From positions 1-64,000 of the forward strand of contig JAEWZO010000015.1 of NCBI GenBank assembly GCA_023458415.1: a DNA stretch of 64,000 nt. Reading direction: 5' to 3'. Under the pieces are notes generated by a model. The model saw nothing but the letters and a program-made list of their open reading frames with translations, ran no database searches and had not been told where the DNA came from. The stretch is from Bacteroidota bacterium. Lineage in GTDB: Bacteria > Bacteroidota > Bacteroidia > Flavobacteriales > Weeksellaceae. Below are positions 34,038 to 42,833 of this stretch, one piece after another. The position numbers were made by a program, and so were the translations under genes. Numbering within the stretch: the stretch's first letter is position 1; each line of letters starts with the position of its first letter.

Positions 34038-34800
34038 TTGGTTGCGCTTTTTTATTTTTGAAGGTAAGTCTAACATCGGACGGAACTTTCACTTCCGGAT
34101 TATTTTTGAATTTTTCGATGAAAAGATCACGCATCTTAATTCCGGTTGCAATCATTTCGCCTTCCTGAAAATAGGTCATATTGTCGCCGCCAAGAGCAAG
34201 ATAATCGGAGGTTACAATGTAATAGGTTTTGTCTTCATCCAGTTTATGGCCATTAATCAACTGCTGTACAATTTTTCCACCGTCAGTTTCAATGGTAAGT
34301 CTGGAAACCGGATTATTTTTTTGTGTTTTTGCATAGTAATCGAAAAGTCCCTGAACGTCGTCACCTTTCATTTTCATGATTACAATTTCGTTCTCGAAAG
34401 GCATCACTTCGAAAATGTGTCTTCGCAGAATATCACCTTTTCCAATATTGGTTCGGATTCCGCCAATATTAATTACGGCTGCATCTACTCCGTTCGGAAT
34501 TCCATTTTTTCTTGCCCATTCATCACCACCTTCAAAAGTATAATCGGCCAGAAGGTTTCCAAGATTGCTGTTATCGCCTGTTTTAGTGAGATCAACATTT
34601 GTATGTGAAATCTTTTCGCTCATCACTTTTCCAAGCTGAACTTTATACGGTTCAATTACATTCACCATTTCAGCATCCAAAGGAATATCTGTTGTAAGAA
34701 GCTGATTTTTCTGAGGCTGCACGTTGGCAACATTCATCGGAACGCGGCACGCAACCAAAACTAAAGCGGCTAATGCGAGACCGAAAATTTTGTTTTTCAT
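34030..34800 (-). CDS. 5'-nucleotidase C-terminal domain lipoprotein (substrate-binding half)
   Basis: A 256-residue protein covering the 5_nucleotid_C domain, which holds the nucleotide in UshA-type enzymes: DNSNLGNLLADYTF (about residues 76-89), VINIGGIRTNIGKGDIL and YYIVTSDYLALGGDNMTYF. The signal peptide ends in LVLVAC with a lipid Cys at position 18; no acidic export signal follows, so it likely faces the periplasm. It precedes and overlaps the catalytic half by 8 bases, the reverse of the domain order in fused enzymes. Confidence 0.86.
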   Translation of the reverse strand: MKNKIFGLALAALVLVACRVPMNVANVQPQKNQLLTTDIPLDAEMVNVIEPYKVQLGKVMSEKISHTNVDLTKTGDNSNLGNLLADYTFEGGDEWARKNGIPNGVDAAVINIGGIRTNIGKGDILRRHIFEVMPFENEIVIMKMKGDDVQGLFDYYAKTQKNNPVSRLTIETDGGKIVQQLINGHKLDEDKTYYIVTSDYLALGGDNMTYFQEGEMIATGIKMRDLFIEKFKNNPEVKVPSDVRLTFKNKKAQPNE

Positions 34801-34816
34801 ATTGGTACTTCTTGTG

Positions 34817-34824
34817 CAAATATA
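34817..34824 (-). promoter_or_regulatory. Promoter -7 box for the split 5'-nucleotidase operon
   Basis: The minus strand reads TATATTTG, a TAnnTTTG match 16 bases before the lipoprotein ATG. Confidence 0.45.
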
Positions 34825-34881
34825 AGATATGCCATATTAATTTTATGTTTATTACATGATAAATTCCTTCGGTAATTTTAC

Positions 34882-34889
34882 TAAATTTG
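34882..34889 (+). promoter_or_regulatory. Promoter -7 box for dapA
   Basis: TAAATTTG matches TAnnTTTG and lies 23 bases before the dapA ATG. Confidence 0.45.
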
Positions 34890-34912
34890 AAGAAATAATC
34901 ACACAAAATAAA

Positions 34913-35785
34913 ATGAACAAATTAAAAGGTGTTGGTGTTGCTTTGGTAACACCTTTCAACGAAGATTTATCAGTGGATTTCGATTCGCTTACCAAACTTG
35001 TTAATTACAATATAGAAAATGGCACCAATTACCTTGTGGTATTGGGAACTACCGCAGAAGCAGCAACGCTTTCCAGTGAAGAAAAGAAACAAGTTACTGA
35101 GCATATTGTAAAAGTAAATGAAGGCCGTGTGCCTCTGGTTTTGGGAATTGGCGGAAACAACACGCTGGAAGTAAAAAAACAGATTGAAGAAACCGATCTT
35201 TCCGCTTTTGATGCGGTACTTTCTGTTTCTCCGTATTATAACAAACCTAATCAGGAAGGCCTTTATCAGCACTATAAAATGCTTGCTTCAACTGGTAAAA
35301 ACATCATTATTTATAATGTACCATCCAGAACCGGACAAAACATTGAAGCAGCTACCACACTTCGTTTAGCAGAAGAATTCCCGAATTTAATTATGGTGAA
35401 AGAAGCCGCTCCAAACATCCTGCAGTATTTTGATATCATCAGAAAAAAACCTGGAAATTTCCAATTGGTTTCGGGTGATGATGAATATACACTTCCTGTA
35501 ACTTTAGCGGGCGGAAACGGCGTAATTTCCGTGATTGGACAAGCTTATCCAAAAGAATTTTCAACAATGGTTCAACTGGCTTTCGAGAGAAAAGTGGATG
35601 AAGCTTATGAAATTCATAACAAACTGGTAGAAATCACGCGACTGATTTTTGCAGAAGGTAACCCATGTGGAATTAAAACCATTCTGGCCGAAAAAGGAAT
35701 CATCAAAAATTATCTTCGTCTTCCTCTGGTTGCCGCAAGTAGCGGTCTTCAGGACAAGATTAAAGCAGAAATGAAGAATATCTGA
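34913..35785 (+). CDS. dapA: 4-hydroxy-tetrahydrodipicolinate synthase DapA
   Basis: A 290-residue TIM-barrel enzyme that condenses pyruvate with aspartate semialdehyde, the first committed step of lysine and diaminopimelate synthesis. Catalytic tyrosine (IIYNVPSRTGQNI) and Schiff-base lysine (LIMVKEAAPNI) are in place, with GTTAEAATLS at about residues 43-52 and the GDDEYTLP loop. The ATG at 34913 was chosen over an upstream in-frame one because it starts at the family's usual GVGVALVTPF strand. It is followed 15 bases later by a GNAT acetyltransferase. Confidence 0.95.
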   Translation: MNKLKGVGVALVTPFNEDLSVDFDSLTKLVNYNIENGTNYLVVLGTTAEAATLSSEEKKQVTEHIVKVNEGRVPLVLGIGGNNTLEVKKQIEETDLSAFDAVLSVSPYYNKPNQEGLYQHYKMLASTGKNIIIYNVPSRTGQNIEAATTLRLAEEFPNLIMVKEAAPNILQYFDIIRKKPGNFQLVSGDDEYTLPVTLAGGNGVISVIGQAYPKEFSTMVQLAFERKVDEAYEIHNKLVEITRLIFAEGNPCGIKTILAEKGIIKNYLRLPLVAASSGLQDKIKAEMKNI

Positions 35786-35800
35786 AATTGAGATTTTCCG

Positions 35801-36292
35801 ATGAAGATGAGAGAAGCAAATTCTGGGGACATTTCTTTGATTCAGGAACTTGCCGAGAAATCTTGGCGGCATTTTTACCGTGAAATTCTTTCGGAAGATC
35901 AGATAGATTATATGCTCAATGAAATGTACGGAACTGAAGAACTCCGGAAACATTTCAGCCAGCAGCATTATCATTATTTTCTGATTGAAAAAAATGGGAA
36001 AAGTTTAGGATTCATCGGTTTTGAACATAATTACGAACAGGAAACCACAAAGCTTCACCGCATTTATCTTCTGAAAGAAGCACAGGGAACCGGACTTGGA
36101 AAAGCTGCACTCAGTTTTCTGAAAGAAAAAACAGCCGAATCCGGTAACCGCAGAATAATTCTGAATGTAAACAAAGACAACCCATCAAAAAAGTTTTACG
36201 AATCGCAGGGTTTTTCGGTTTACGAAGAAGGTGTTTTCGATATTGGCAACGGTTTTGTTATGGATGATTTCCTGATGGAATGTTTTGTATAA
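35801..36292 (+). CDS. GNAT-family N-acetyltransferase
   Basis: A 163-residue acetyltransferase with the acetyl-CoA loop (RIYLLKEAQGTGLGKAALSF, about residues 87-106) and the C-terminal NKDNPSKKFYESQGFSVYEEG motif (about 126-146). The substrate is unknown. It likely shares the dapA transcript (gap of 15 bases). Length is normal for a single GNAT domain. Confidence 0.88.
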   Translation: MKMREANSGDISLIQELAEKSWRHFYREILSEDQIDYMLNEMYGTEELRKHFSQQHYHYFLIEKNGKSLGFIGFEHNYEQETTKLHRIYLLKEAQGTGLGKAALSFLKEKTAESGNRRIILNVNKDNPSKKFYESQGFSVYEEGVFDIGNGFVMDDFLMECFV

Positions 36293-36454
36293 ATTTTAAA
36301 TCAGAAAGCATGAACCTTCGGTAATTTTGATTAAAATCACTTGTTTTATTAAAGAAAATTCACCACAATAATGGATATCAGAAATTATTACCAACCATAA
36401 ATTAATCTGAATAAATCATTATATTTACATCAACAATTTATATTACGATTGCAA

Positions 36455-37009
36455 ATGAAAATGTTTGTAAAATTCGACTTTAGCACACTGTGCAAAAAAG
36501 TACTGGAAGAAAAACTTGATGAACTTGGGCTAAAATTCCGTACAGTTGCATTCGGTGAAGTGGAATTTCTTGAAAAAATTACTCCCGAAAAACTTGATGA
36601 ACTCACCACAAACCTTAATGAATACGGTATTGAGATCATCGAAAATCAAAAAACTGCATTGGTTCAGAAAATCAAAGACACCATTATCGAAATGGTTTTT
36701 TCGGAACTGGATATCAACGTAAAAGCCTCAGTTTATCTTGCCGAAAAGCTGAACCACAGCTACGGTTATCTTTCCAATCTTTTCTCTGAAGTCACATATA
36801 CTTCTATCGAAAACTTCATCATCATGCAGAAGATTGAGCACGCGAAACAGCTGATTCTGAACAACAATCTCACCTTAACAGAAATTGCGTACAGACTTAA
36901 CTATTCCAGCGTTGCCCACTTAAGCACGCAGTTTAAAAACACCACCGGAATCACGCCGTCGCAGTTTCAGAAAATCATTAAGAAAAGACGCGAGTTTGCC
37001 GGAAAATAA
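36455..37009 (+). CDS. AraC-type transcription factor heading the phytochrome operon
   Basis: A 184-residue protein whose C-terminal half (about 85-180) is an AraC/XylS DNA-binding domain with two helix-turn-helix units (VYLAEKLNHSYGYLSNLFSE and LTEIAYRLNYSSVAHLSTQFKNTTGITP). The N-terminal 65 residues are a small ferredoxin-like fold (FVKFDFSTLCKKVLEEKLDEL...) that I cannot name. A TTG at 36449 is in frame, but the ATG at 36455 is the likely start. It lies 13 bases before the response-regulator gene, so it may act on the output of the kinases encoded downstream. Confidence 0.82.
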   Translation: MKMFVKFDFSTLCKKVLEEKLDELGLKFRTVAFGEVEFLEKITPEKLDELTTNLNEYGIEIIENQKTALVQKIKDTIIEMVFSELDINVKASVYLAEKLNHSYGYLSNLFSEVTYTSIENFIIMQKIEHAKQLILNNNLTLTEIAYRLNYSSVAHLSTQFKNTTGITPSQFQKIIKKRREFAGK

Positions 37010-37022
37010 TTTAGAAAACACT

Positions 37023-37469
37023 ATGAACAAAGAGTATATACACATTATTTTAGCTGATGACGATGAGGACGACAGACTGTTCTTTACCGATGCCTTCAGC
37101 GAACTGAAAATGCAGACCAAAGTGCAGACTTTCTTCGATGGTGCCGCTTTGATGGATTATCTGAATACCGAAGACGCCATACTTCCCGAAATTCTTTTTC
37201 TGGATTTAAACATGCCAAAGAAAAATGGTCTTGAATGTCTCGCGGAGATCAAACAGAATCCGCGTTTTCAGGATATTGCCATCGCAATTTACTCCACTTC
37301 TTCTACAGAGGAACATGTGGAAGAAACTTTTGTGCGCGGAGCCAATATTTACATCAAAAAACCAAACGATTTCAACGTTTTGAAAAAGGTTCTTTCTGAT
37401 GTGGTAACCATCAACTGGCAATACCATACTTCCGGACTCAACAAAGATAATTTCCTTCTAAGAATCTAA
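37023..37469 (+). CDS. Single-domain response regulator (Rcp1-like)
   Basis: A 148-residue receiver domain without output domain. The acidic pocket (LADDDEDD, about residues 9-16), phospho-acceptor Asp61 (LFLDLNMPKKNG), switch serine (IYSTSS) and conserved lysine (YIKKPNDF) are all present. This type resembles the cyanobacterial Rcp1 family, which receives phosphate from phytochrome kinases. It is placed 3 bases before a hybrid-free histidine kinase and upstream of the phytochrome, so either kinase may phosphorylate it. Confidence 0.88.
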   Translation: MNKEYIHIILADDDEDDRLFFTDAFSELKMQTKVQTFFDGAALMDYLNTEDAILPEILFLDLNMPKKNGLECLAEIKQNPRFQDIAIAIYSTSSTEEHVEETFVRGANIYIKKPNDFNVLKKVLSDVVTINWQYHTSGLNKDNFLLRI

Positions 37470-37472
37470 GGA

Positions 37473-39257
37473 ATGCGCCGCTGGGTTTTCGACAAATCTT
37501 CCTTTTTCCTCATCCTGATTTTTGTGGTAGCCACTGCATTAATCTTTTTTCTGATGGGACTTACCTACAAGCATTTGGAAAAACTCTCGGACAACATCGA
37601 TCAGGTTAATCATTCTTACGAAGTTTCAATACTCCTGAATCAGATTAAGTCTGAAATCCGCGGTCTGGAAAGCGATAAGAGAAATTACATCCTTACCAAC
37701 AATCCGGAAGTTAAGCAAACTACAGAGCTGAAAATTTCAGAAATCCGGAGTTTGATTGACGGATTAAAAAATGAGGTTGATAACAATCCGAAACAGCACG
37801 AAAATTCAGACTCTCTCACTTTACAGGTAAACCGTAAAATCGCTATGGTTCAGAATGTTCTGTTAAGCAGTCCAAATGAAACTCAAGAGAATCTCACGCA
37901 AATTCTGATTGACGGAAAAGCAGCAACTGACGCGATTAGTAAAAAAGTTGATGAAATGCTTCTGATTGAAGAGTCATTGATGATCAGAAGAAAAGCCGAG
38001 TTTGGAGATGCTCAGAAATCTGCCCCGCTTTTCATTTACGTTATTTCCATTTTTGCATTGGGCGTTTTGGGTTTTGCGTTTTATAAAATGCTTCGCGATG
38101 TTCGGGAGCAACAAAAAGCCAACAACCAGTTGAAATTGGCATTCGACGCCTCTAACCTCGCAGAAATTGTAGGATTGTTCGGTGTTTGGACCCACAATCT
38201 CGAAACCGGCGAGTACACCTTCACCGACAATTTTTACCGTTTGCTCGGACTTGAACCACAAAGTACTGAACTCGATTTTACAAAATTCGCCCGCTTCATT
38301 CATCCGGACGATCTCGAGATGATGAAAGAATTCCGCAAGAAAGTAATTCACGAAAATCATACAAAACCGTTTGTTTACCGAGTAATTCTAAAAGACGGAA
38401 CGATAAAATATTTTGAGTCTTCCGCGAAAATTCTCAACAATTACAATGAAGAAAAATTGCTTTTGGGAATTCTTTCAGATGTGACCGATGAAGTAAATAC
38501 AAGCCATATTCTTGAAGAAAAAAACCGTACGCTGGAAGCGGCGAATCAGGAATTGATGGCCTTCAACTATGTGGCCAGTCACGACTTGCAGGAACCACTA
38601 AGAAAAATTGAAACCTTCATAACCAGATTAAAGGAAAAAGACCGTTTCAACCTATCTGAAGCAGGACGAACTTTTCTGGATAAAATGCACAGTTCTGCAG
38701 GAAGAATGCGGGTTTTGATTGAAGATTTACTGCAGTTTTCCCGTACTACACGAAGCGAACAGGTTTTTGAAGACGCCGATCTTAATGAATTGATGGCGCA
38801 TTCAAAGGAAGAACTGCACGAACTGATTCAGGAGAAAAATGCGAAAATAACTGTCGAGCATCTTCCTGAGATAAAGGTAATTCCCTTCCAGATTCAGCAA
38901 CTTTTCACCAACCTTCTGAATAATTCTCTTAAGTACAGTAAAGAAGGTGTTCCGCCGGAAATTTCGGTAACAGTTCAGAAAACAAATTCTGCCAACGAAC
39001 CTGAAATTTCATCAACCAATCCGAACTCGTTCTACAAATTTACCTTTACAGACAACGGAATTGGCTTCGAGCAGGAATATGCGCAGAAAATTTTTGAAGT
39101 CTTCAACCGTCTTCACAACAAAGACGAATTTGCTGGAACCGGAATCGGGCTTTCTGTCTGCAAAAAAATTGTCGAAAACCATCACGGCTTTATCTTCGCC
39201 AAAGGAGAACGTGATGTTGGCGCGGTCTTCACATTCTATATTCCGGAGCGTCAGTAA
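37473..39257 (+). CDS. Membrane sensor histidine kinase with CHASE3-like and PAS domains
   Basis: A 594-residue kinase: two membrane helices (about residues 10-32 and 185-207) flank a periplasmic four-helix region resembling CHASE3; then a PAS domain (about 225-340, VWTHNLETGEYTFTDNFYRLLGL); a HisKA domain with His370 (FNYVASHDLQEPLRKIETF); and an ATPase domain with LLNNSLKYS, FTDNGIGFE and GTGIGLSVCKKI. It has no receiver of its own, so it presumably signals through the neighbouring single-domain regulator. The ligand is unknown. Confidence 0.9.
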   Translation: MRRWVFDKSSFFLILIFVVATALIFFLMGLTYKHLEKLSDNIDQVNHSYEVSILLNQIKSEIRGLESDKRNYILTNNPEVKQTTELKISEIRSLIDGLKNEVDNNPKQHENSDSLTLQVNRKIAMVQNVLLSSPNETQENLTQILIDGKAATDAISKKVDEMLLIEESLMIRRKAEFGDAQKSAPLFIYVISIFALGVLGFAFYKMLRDVREQQKANNQLKLAFDASNLAEIVGLFGVWTHNLETGEYTFTDNFYRLLGLEPQSTELDFTKFARFIHPDDLEMMKEFRKKVIHENHTKPFVYRVILKDGTIKYFESSAKILNNYNEEKLLLGILSDVTDEVNTSHILEEKNRTLEAANQELMAFNYVASHDLQEPLRKIETFITRLKEKDRFNLSEAGRTFLDKMHSSAGRMRVLIEDLLQFSRTTRSEQVFEDADLNELMAHSKEELHELIQEKNAKITVEHLPEIKVIPFQIQQLFTNLLNNSLKYSKEGVPPEISVTVQKTNSANEPEISSTNPNSFYKFTFTDNGIGFEQEYAQKIFEVFNRLHNKDEFAGTGIGLSVCKKIVENHHGFIFAKGERDVGAVFTFYIPERQ

Positions 39258-39303
39258 CCATTTTCAGGAGCTTTGCAATAGCATATTATGTAAAATAAAT
39301 ATG

Positions 39304-39311
39304 TATTTTTG
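39304..39311 (+). promoter_or_regulatory. Possible internal promoter -7 box before the phytochrome gene
   Basis: TATTTTTG matches TAnnTTTG exactly and lies 15 bases before the phytochrome ATG in the only sizeable gap (69 bases) within the operon, so the phytochrome and heme oxygenase genes may also be transcribed alone. Confidence 0.4.
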
Positions 39312-39326
39312 TGAAAATACTATTCA

Positions 39327-41519
39327 ATGGATTTTGTTGCCTGCCACGAAGAGCAAATACACATCCCCGGTCACATACAAAGTTTCGGCTATTTAATTGG
39401 TCTGGATGCGGCATCGAAAACCATTAAATTTTACAGTGAAAATATCAAAGATCTGTTCCGGATCAACGAGGATATTTTTGGTAAAAGAATTGATGAACTT
39501 CCAGAAGTTTTTCCACAGATTATCGACTCGGAAATTTTGCAGAACTTAGATTCTCATACCGATCAGGAGATTGATCTGAGTATTTCCCGCATCAGTGTGA
39601 AATGGGATTTTTTCCACTGTACTTACTACCGCCACGGCGACATCATTTATCTGGAATTCGAAAAAATCATCGAAAATCTCACCAGCAAAACTTTCATATT
39701 CACAAAATACAACAGTTTTGAAACGTGGAAAGGATCAGAAAAAATCTGGCAGGATTTAATTAAGTTGGTCTGCGAAATAACCGATTACGACCGAGTGATG
39801 GTGTATCGTTTTCTGGAGGATGGAACAGGAAAAGTAATTGCTGAAACGAAAAAAGAAGGTTTGGAAAGTTTCCTGAATCTTCACTATCCGGAATCTGACA
39901 TCCCAAAACAGGCAAGAGCGCTTTACCTAAAGAAGACCAAAAGAATCTTCAGTAACGTTCATACTGAAGCTGTTCCGATTCTATCGAAAACTGAGGATGC
40001 TGTAGACCTTACTTATTCTTCAGTAAGATCGCTGTCGCCGATACATGCAGAATATTTGAAAAACGCAGGCGTATCTTCAAGTTTCAGTACTTCTATTATT
40101 GTTGAAAATAAACTTTGGGGACTGGTTACATGCCAAAATATTGAACCGAAACACCTAGATCTGATGGCGAGAGTACGAGCTGAAATATTCACCAAACTCG
40201 CCGCGAACTCCTATCTTACGTACAAAACGGAGAAAAAACTGCAGAGCAATATGAAGTTTACCGAAATGGCTTTCGAACTGAAAGACCGATTACAGCAGCA
40301 CGCAAACATCAACGATGCTCTTTTCGAAAATATTGACCGCCTGAAAAATATGATTGATTCGGACGGTTTCGCCATCATCACCAAAACTGGAACAAAAACT
40401 GTCGGTGAAGTTCCGGATGCAGCAACTCTGGAAAATCTTCATCAATGGGCAAGTACCGAGATTTCTGATGCTGTTTTTCATGATTCTTCATTCAAGAAAA
40501 ATTATGGCGATGTTTTGTCACTGGACGAAAAATCATCAGGAATTTTGATTGCTAAACCGGTATCCGAAGGAAAAGAAATCCTGATCTGGTTCCGAAAAAA
40601 ACACGACGAATACATCCGTTGGGCAGGTCACGACAATAAAATAGTGGAAAAGAAAGACCACTTTGGAGAGGAGAAAATTATGGTTTCTCCGCGAACTTCG
40701 TTTGATGTTTATATCGAAACGGTTTCCGGCAATTCACGGCTTTGGAAATCTGCGGACATTGCAGCTGCCGAACGCATAATTTCCGTAATCCTGGAAACTT
40801 CGTACAACCTGAATCTTCGGATTAAAGATCTCAATGATCAGCTGACTGATTTAAATACAGAGCTGGAAAGTTTTTCATACACCATTTCTCACGATTTGGG
40901 AACTCCGCTTTCTGTCATAAAAATGAATGCACAAATGCTGAGCTCGCAATCTTCTGATGTTGAAAAAATGAGAAAAAAAATCTCAAATATCATCGAAGAA
41001 GTAAACGGAATGGAAAATATGATGCGGAATGTTCTTCACTTAAGCCGCGCTAAAAGTTCTGAAATTGAACTGAAAAAACTCAGCACAAAACGTTTAATCG
41101 AAAAAATTGTACTGGATGCAAAACTCACCTTCAATACAGAAAAAACTGAAGTTGCCTTCGGGGAATTTCCTGATGTTTTTGCTGACGAAACCATGCTGCA
41201 CCAGGTTTTTCTGAACATCATCAATAACGCGGTGAAATATTCATCGCAAAAAAGCCAACCAACAGTGGAAATTGGCGGTGAAGAAAAAGACGGCAAAATT
41301 GTTTACACGATTTCGGACAACGGAATTGGAATCAGCACTGATGAAAAGGACAAACTATTCAAGATTTTCCAGCGAATGAGCAACGCCAAAAACTTCAAAG
41401 GCAGCGGAATTGGACTTTCTATTGTGGACCGTATCATGACAAGAATAGGCGGCAGCGTTGATTATGAAAGCACTGAAAACGAAGGATCCACATTTTATCT
41501 CACCTTTCAGAAACCTTAG
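39327..41519 (+). CDS. bphP: Bacteriophytochrome histidine kinase
   Basis: A 730-residue red/far-red light sensor with the canonical PAS-GAF-PHY-HisKA-HATPase order. Cys6 (DFVACHEEQIHIPGHIQ) is placed as the biliverdin-attachment Cys of bacterial phytochromes. The GAF domain has PESDIP with Asp191 and SPIHAEYLKN with His240, the chromophore-contact residues. The PHY tongue has the PRTSF motif (about 453-457). The kinase core has His522 (FSYTISHDLGTPLSV), INNAVKYS, ISDNGIGI and GSGIGLSIV. The heme oxygenase gene starts immediately after the stop codon, so biliverdin supply is coupled. Confidence 0.95.
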   Translation: MDFVACHEEQIHIPGHIQSFGYLIGLDAASKTIKFYSENIKDLFRINEDIFGKRIDELPEVFPQIIDSEILQNLDSHTDQEIDLSISRISVKWDFFHCTYYRHGDIIYLEFEKIIENLTSKTFIFTKYNSFETWKGSEKIWQDLIKLVCEITDYDRVMVYRFLEDGTGKVIAETKKEGLESFLNLHYPESDIPKQARALYLKKTKRIFSNVHTEAVPILSKTEDAVDLTYSSVRSLSPIHAEYLKNAGVSSSFSTSIIVENKLWGLVTCQNIEPKHLDLMARVRAEIFTKLAANSYLTYKTEKKLQSNMKFTEMAFELKDRLQQHANINDALFENIDRLKNMIDSDGFAIITKTGTKTVGEVPDAATLENLHQWASTEISDAVFHDSSFKKNYGDVLSLDEKSSGILIAKPVSEGKEILIWFRKKHDEYIRWAGHDNKIVEKKDHFGEEKIMVSPRTSFDVYIETVSGNSRLWKSADIAAAERIISVILETSYNLNLRIKDLNDQLTDLNTELESFSYTISHDLGTPLSVIKMNAQMLSSQSSDVEKMRKKISNIIEEVNGMENMMRNVLHLSRAKSSEIELKKLSTKRLIEKIVLDAKLTFNTEKTEVAFGEFPDVFADETMLHQVFLNIINNAVKYSSQKSQPTVEIGGEEKDGKIVYTISDNGIGISTDEKDKLFKIFQRMSNAKNFKGSGIGLSIVDRIMTRIGGSVDYESTENEGSTFYLTFQKP

Positions 41520-42071
41520 ATGAGTATTACCGAAATATTAAAAGAGAAAACAAAAAACCTCCACGATTTAACGGAAGAAAAATTTCAGTCGGAGAAAATT
41601 TTCCGCGGAGATTTTACAAAGGAAGATTACCAAAAACTGCTTCTCTATAATTATCACCTCATCAATACCTTTGAAAAACCCGTGTTTGAGTTGCTCACAG
41701 AAAATCATTCCGAAAAACTGCAGTTGGATAAAAGAACAAAACTTCAGTTCATTCAAAAAGATCTTGCGGCATTGGCAATTAGCGAAAATATTTCGCTTGA
41801 AAAACCTTTATTAAAAAATGAAGCCGAAGCCATTGGAATGCTGTACGTGATGGAAGGATCAACATTGGGTGGAAATGTAATCGCAAAAAATCTGGGCAAA
41901 CTGGAAAACTTCCGTGGAGTCACTTTTAATTACTTTGGAATCTACGGCGAAGAAACAGGCCCGATGTGGAAAAAATTCAAACAGGTGATGGATGAAAACT
42001 ATTCTGAAGAAGATCTGAACGACATTCTAAACGGCGCTGAGAGAGCATATCATTTCCTGCTTCAGTCCTGA
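41520..42071 (+). CDS. bphO: Biliverdin-producing heme oxygenase (BphO-like)
   Basis: A 183-residue heme oxygenase that opens heme to biliverdin, CO and iron. The proximal heme ligand is probably His15 (KTKNLHDLTEE), and the distal glycine-rich helix appears as MLYVMEGSTLGGNVIAKNL (about residues 111-129). It is smaller than some cyanobacterial members but normal for the phytochrome-linked bacterial type. The ATG abuts the phytochrome stop codon with no gap, which points to translational coupling. Its likely job is to make the phytochrome's chromophore. Confidence 0.9.
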   Translation: MSITEILKEKTKNLHDLTEEKFQSEKIFRGDFTKEDYQKLLLYNYHLINTFEKPVFELLTENHSEKLQLDKRTKLQFIQKDLAALAISENISLEKPLLKNEAEAIGMLYVMEGSTLGGNVIAKNLGKLENFRGVTFNYFGIYGEETGPMWKKFKQVMDENYSEEDLNDILNGAERAYHFLLQS

Positions 42072-42323
42072 TTGACCCTCTTTCAGGGGAATCTCAATAA
42101 TCATATAATCTATTTTAGAAATTCTGTAAGGCGCTTCTCTTGCAGATAATACATCTTTGTAATGTTAAATCATTAACAAAAAATAAACTATTAAAAACAA
42201 AGTGAATTGCACAGTTTGTTTCTGAAAAAGAGCAGTTGTTCATTCAAAAAAAAAATTATCAATCCGAAGCGGAAACTCTGTAAGAAAACATGAGTAGTTT
42301 TTAGAAAACAGAATCATCGTAAA

Positions 42324-42500
42324 ATGGAAAATCAAATTGATAAGAAAATGAATTCTAAGTTATTTTATTACTTGGCGGCTTTTCTCCTCATCCTCTGGTT
42401 TCTCGGCTTTATGGTGTTCAACCTCGGTAACGCAATTCATTTTGTTTTTCTTTTTGCAATCGTAGTATTTGTTTACAAACTGATCAACGATTTTAAATAG
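42324..42500 (+). CDS. Lmo0937-like 58-residue membrane protein
   Basis: A short reading frame below the usual size cut-off. It encodes 58 residues: a polar head (MENQIDKKMNSKLFYYL), two membrane helices split by FNLGNAIHF, and a KLINDFK tail. The layout and the WFLGF...NLGNAIH pattern match the small Lmo0937-type family, which often turns up near stress genes. The role is unknown. The next gene, also a tiny membrane protein, lies 29 bases downstream. Confidence 0.65.
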   Translation: MENQIDKKMNSKLFYYLAAFLLILWFLGFMVFNLGNAIHFVFLFAIVVFVYKLINDFK

Positions 42501-42529
42501 AAACATTAACAAATAAACAATTTATAAAG

Positions 42530-42766
42530 ATGAAAACTATTCAGACAAAATTAGAAAAATTCGCAGTTTCCGTTATGGCACTGTTCTTCGGAGTACTTGC
42601 ATTTGCACAGGAAAATCCAGACCTAAAAGTTGATGTAGACGTAGACGACGCTACAGGAGGCGCAATGGGCGGCGACTGGATGAGCAACCCTTTAGTTTGG
42701 GTAATCGGAGCTTTGGTTCTGATCCTGATTATTGCGCTGGTTGCAAGAGGCGGCGGAAATAAATAA
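42530..42766 (+). CDS. Small secreted or membrane protein with acidic linker
   Basis: A 78-residue protein with an N-terminal signal-like helix (about residues 12-27, ending AFAQ), an acidic stretch (DLKVDVDVDDATGG), and a C-terminal membrane helix (about 53-71) followed by ARGGGNK. I do not recognise a family. If the first helix is cleaved, the product would be a short periplasmic acidic segment tethered by the C-terminal helix. Probably co-transcribed with the 58-residue protein. Confidence 0.6.
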   Translation: MKTIQTKLEKFAVSVMALFFGVLAFAQENPDLKVDVDVDDATGGAMGGDWMSNPLVWVIGALVLILIIALVARGGGNK

Positions 42767-42795
42767 GACATCATTTACTTACACTTAAATATCGG

Positions 42796-42829
42796 AACGC
42801 AGGTTTAATTTTTATTAACCTGCGTTTTT
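42796..42829. terminator. Bidirectional terminator between the small-protein genes and recG
   Basis: A perfect 10-bp stem AACGCAGGTT/AACCTGCGTT (42796-42805 with 42817-42826) is followed by T-rich sequence and lies between convergent genes. Confidence 0.75.
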
Positions 42830-42833
42830 CTTT

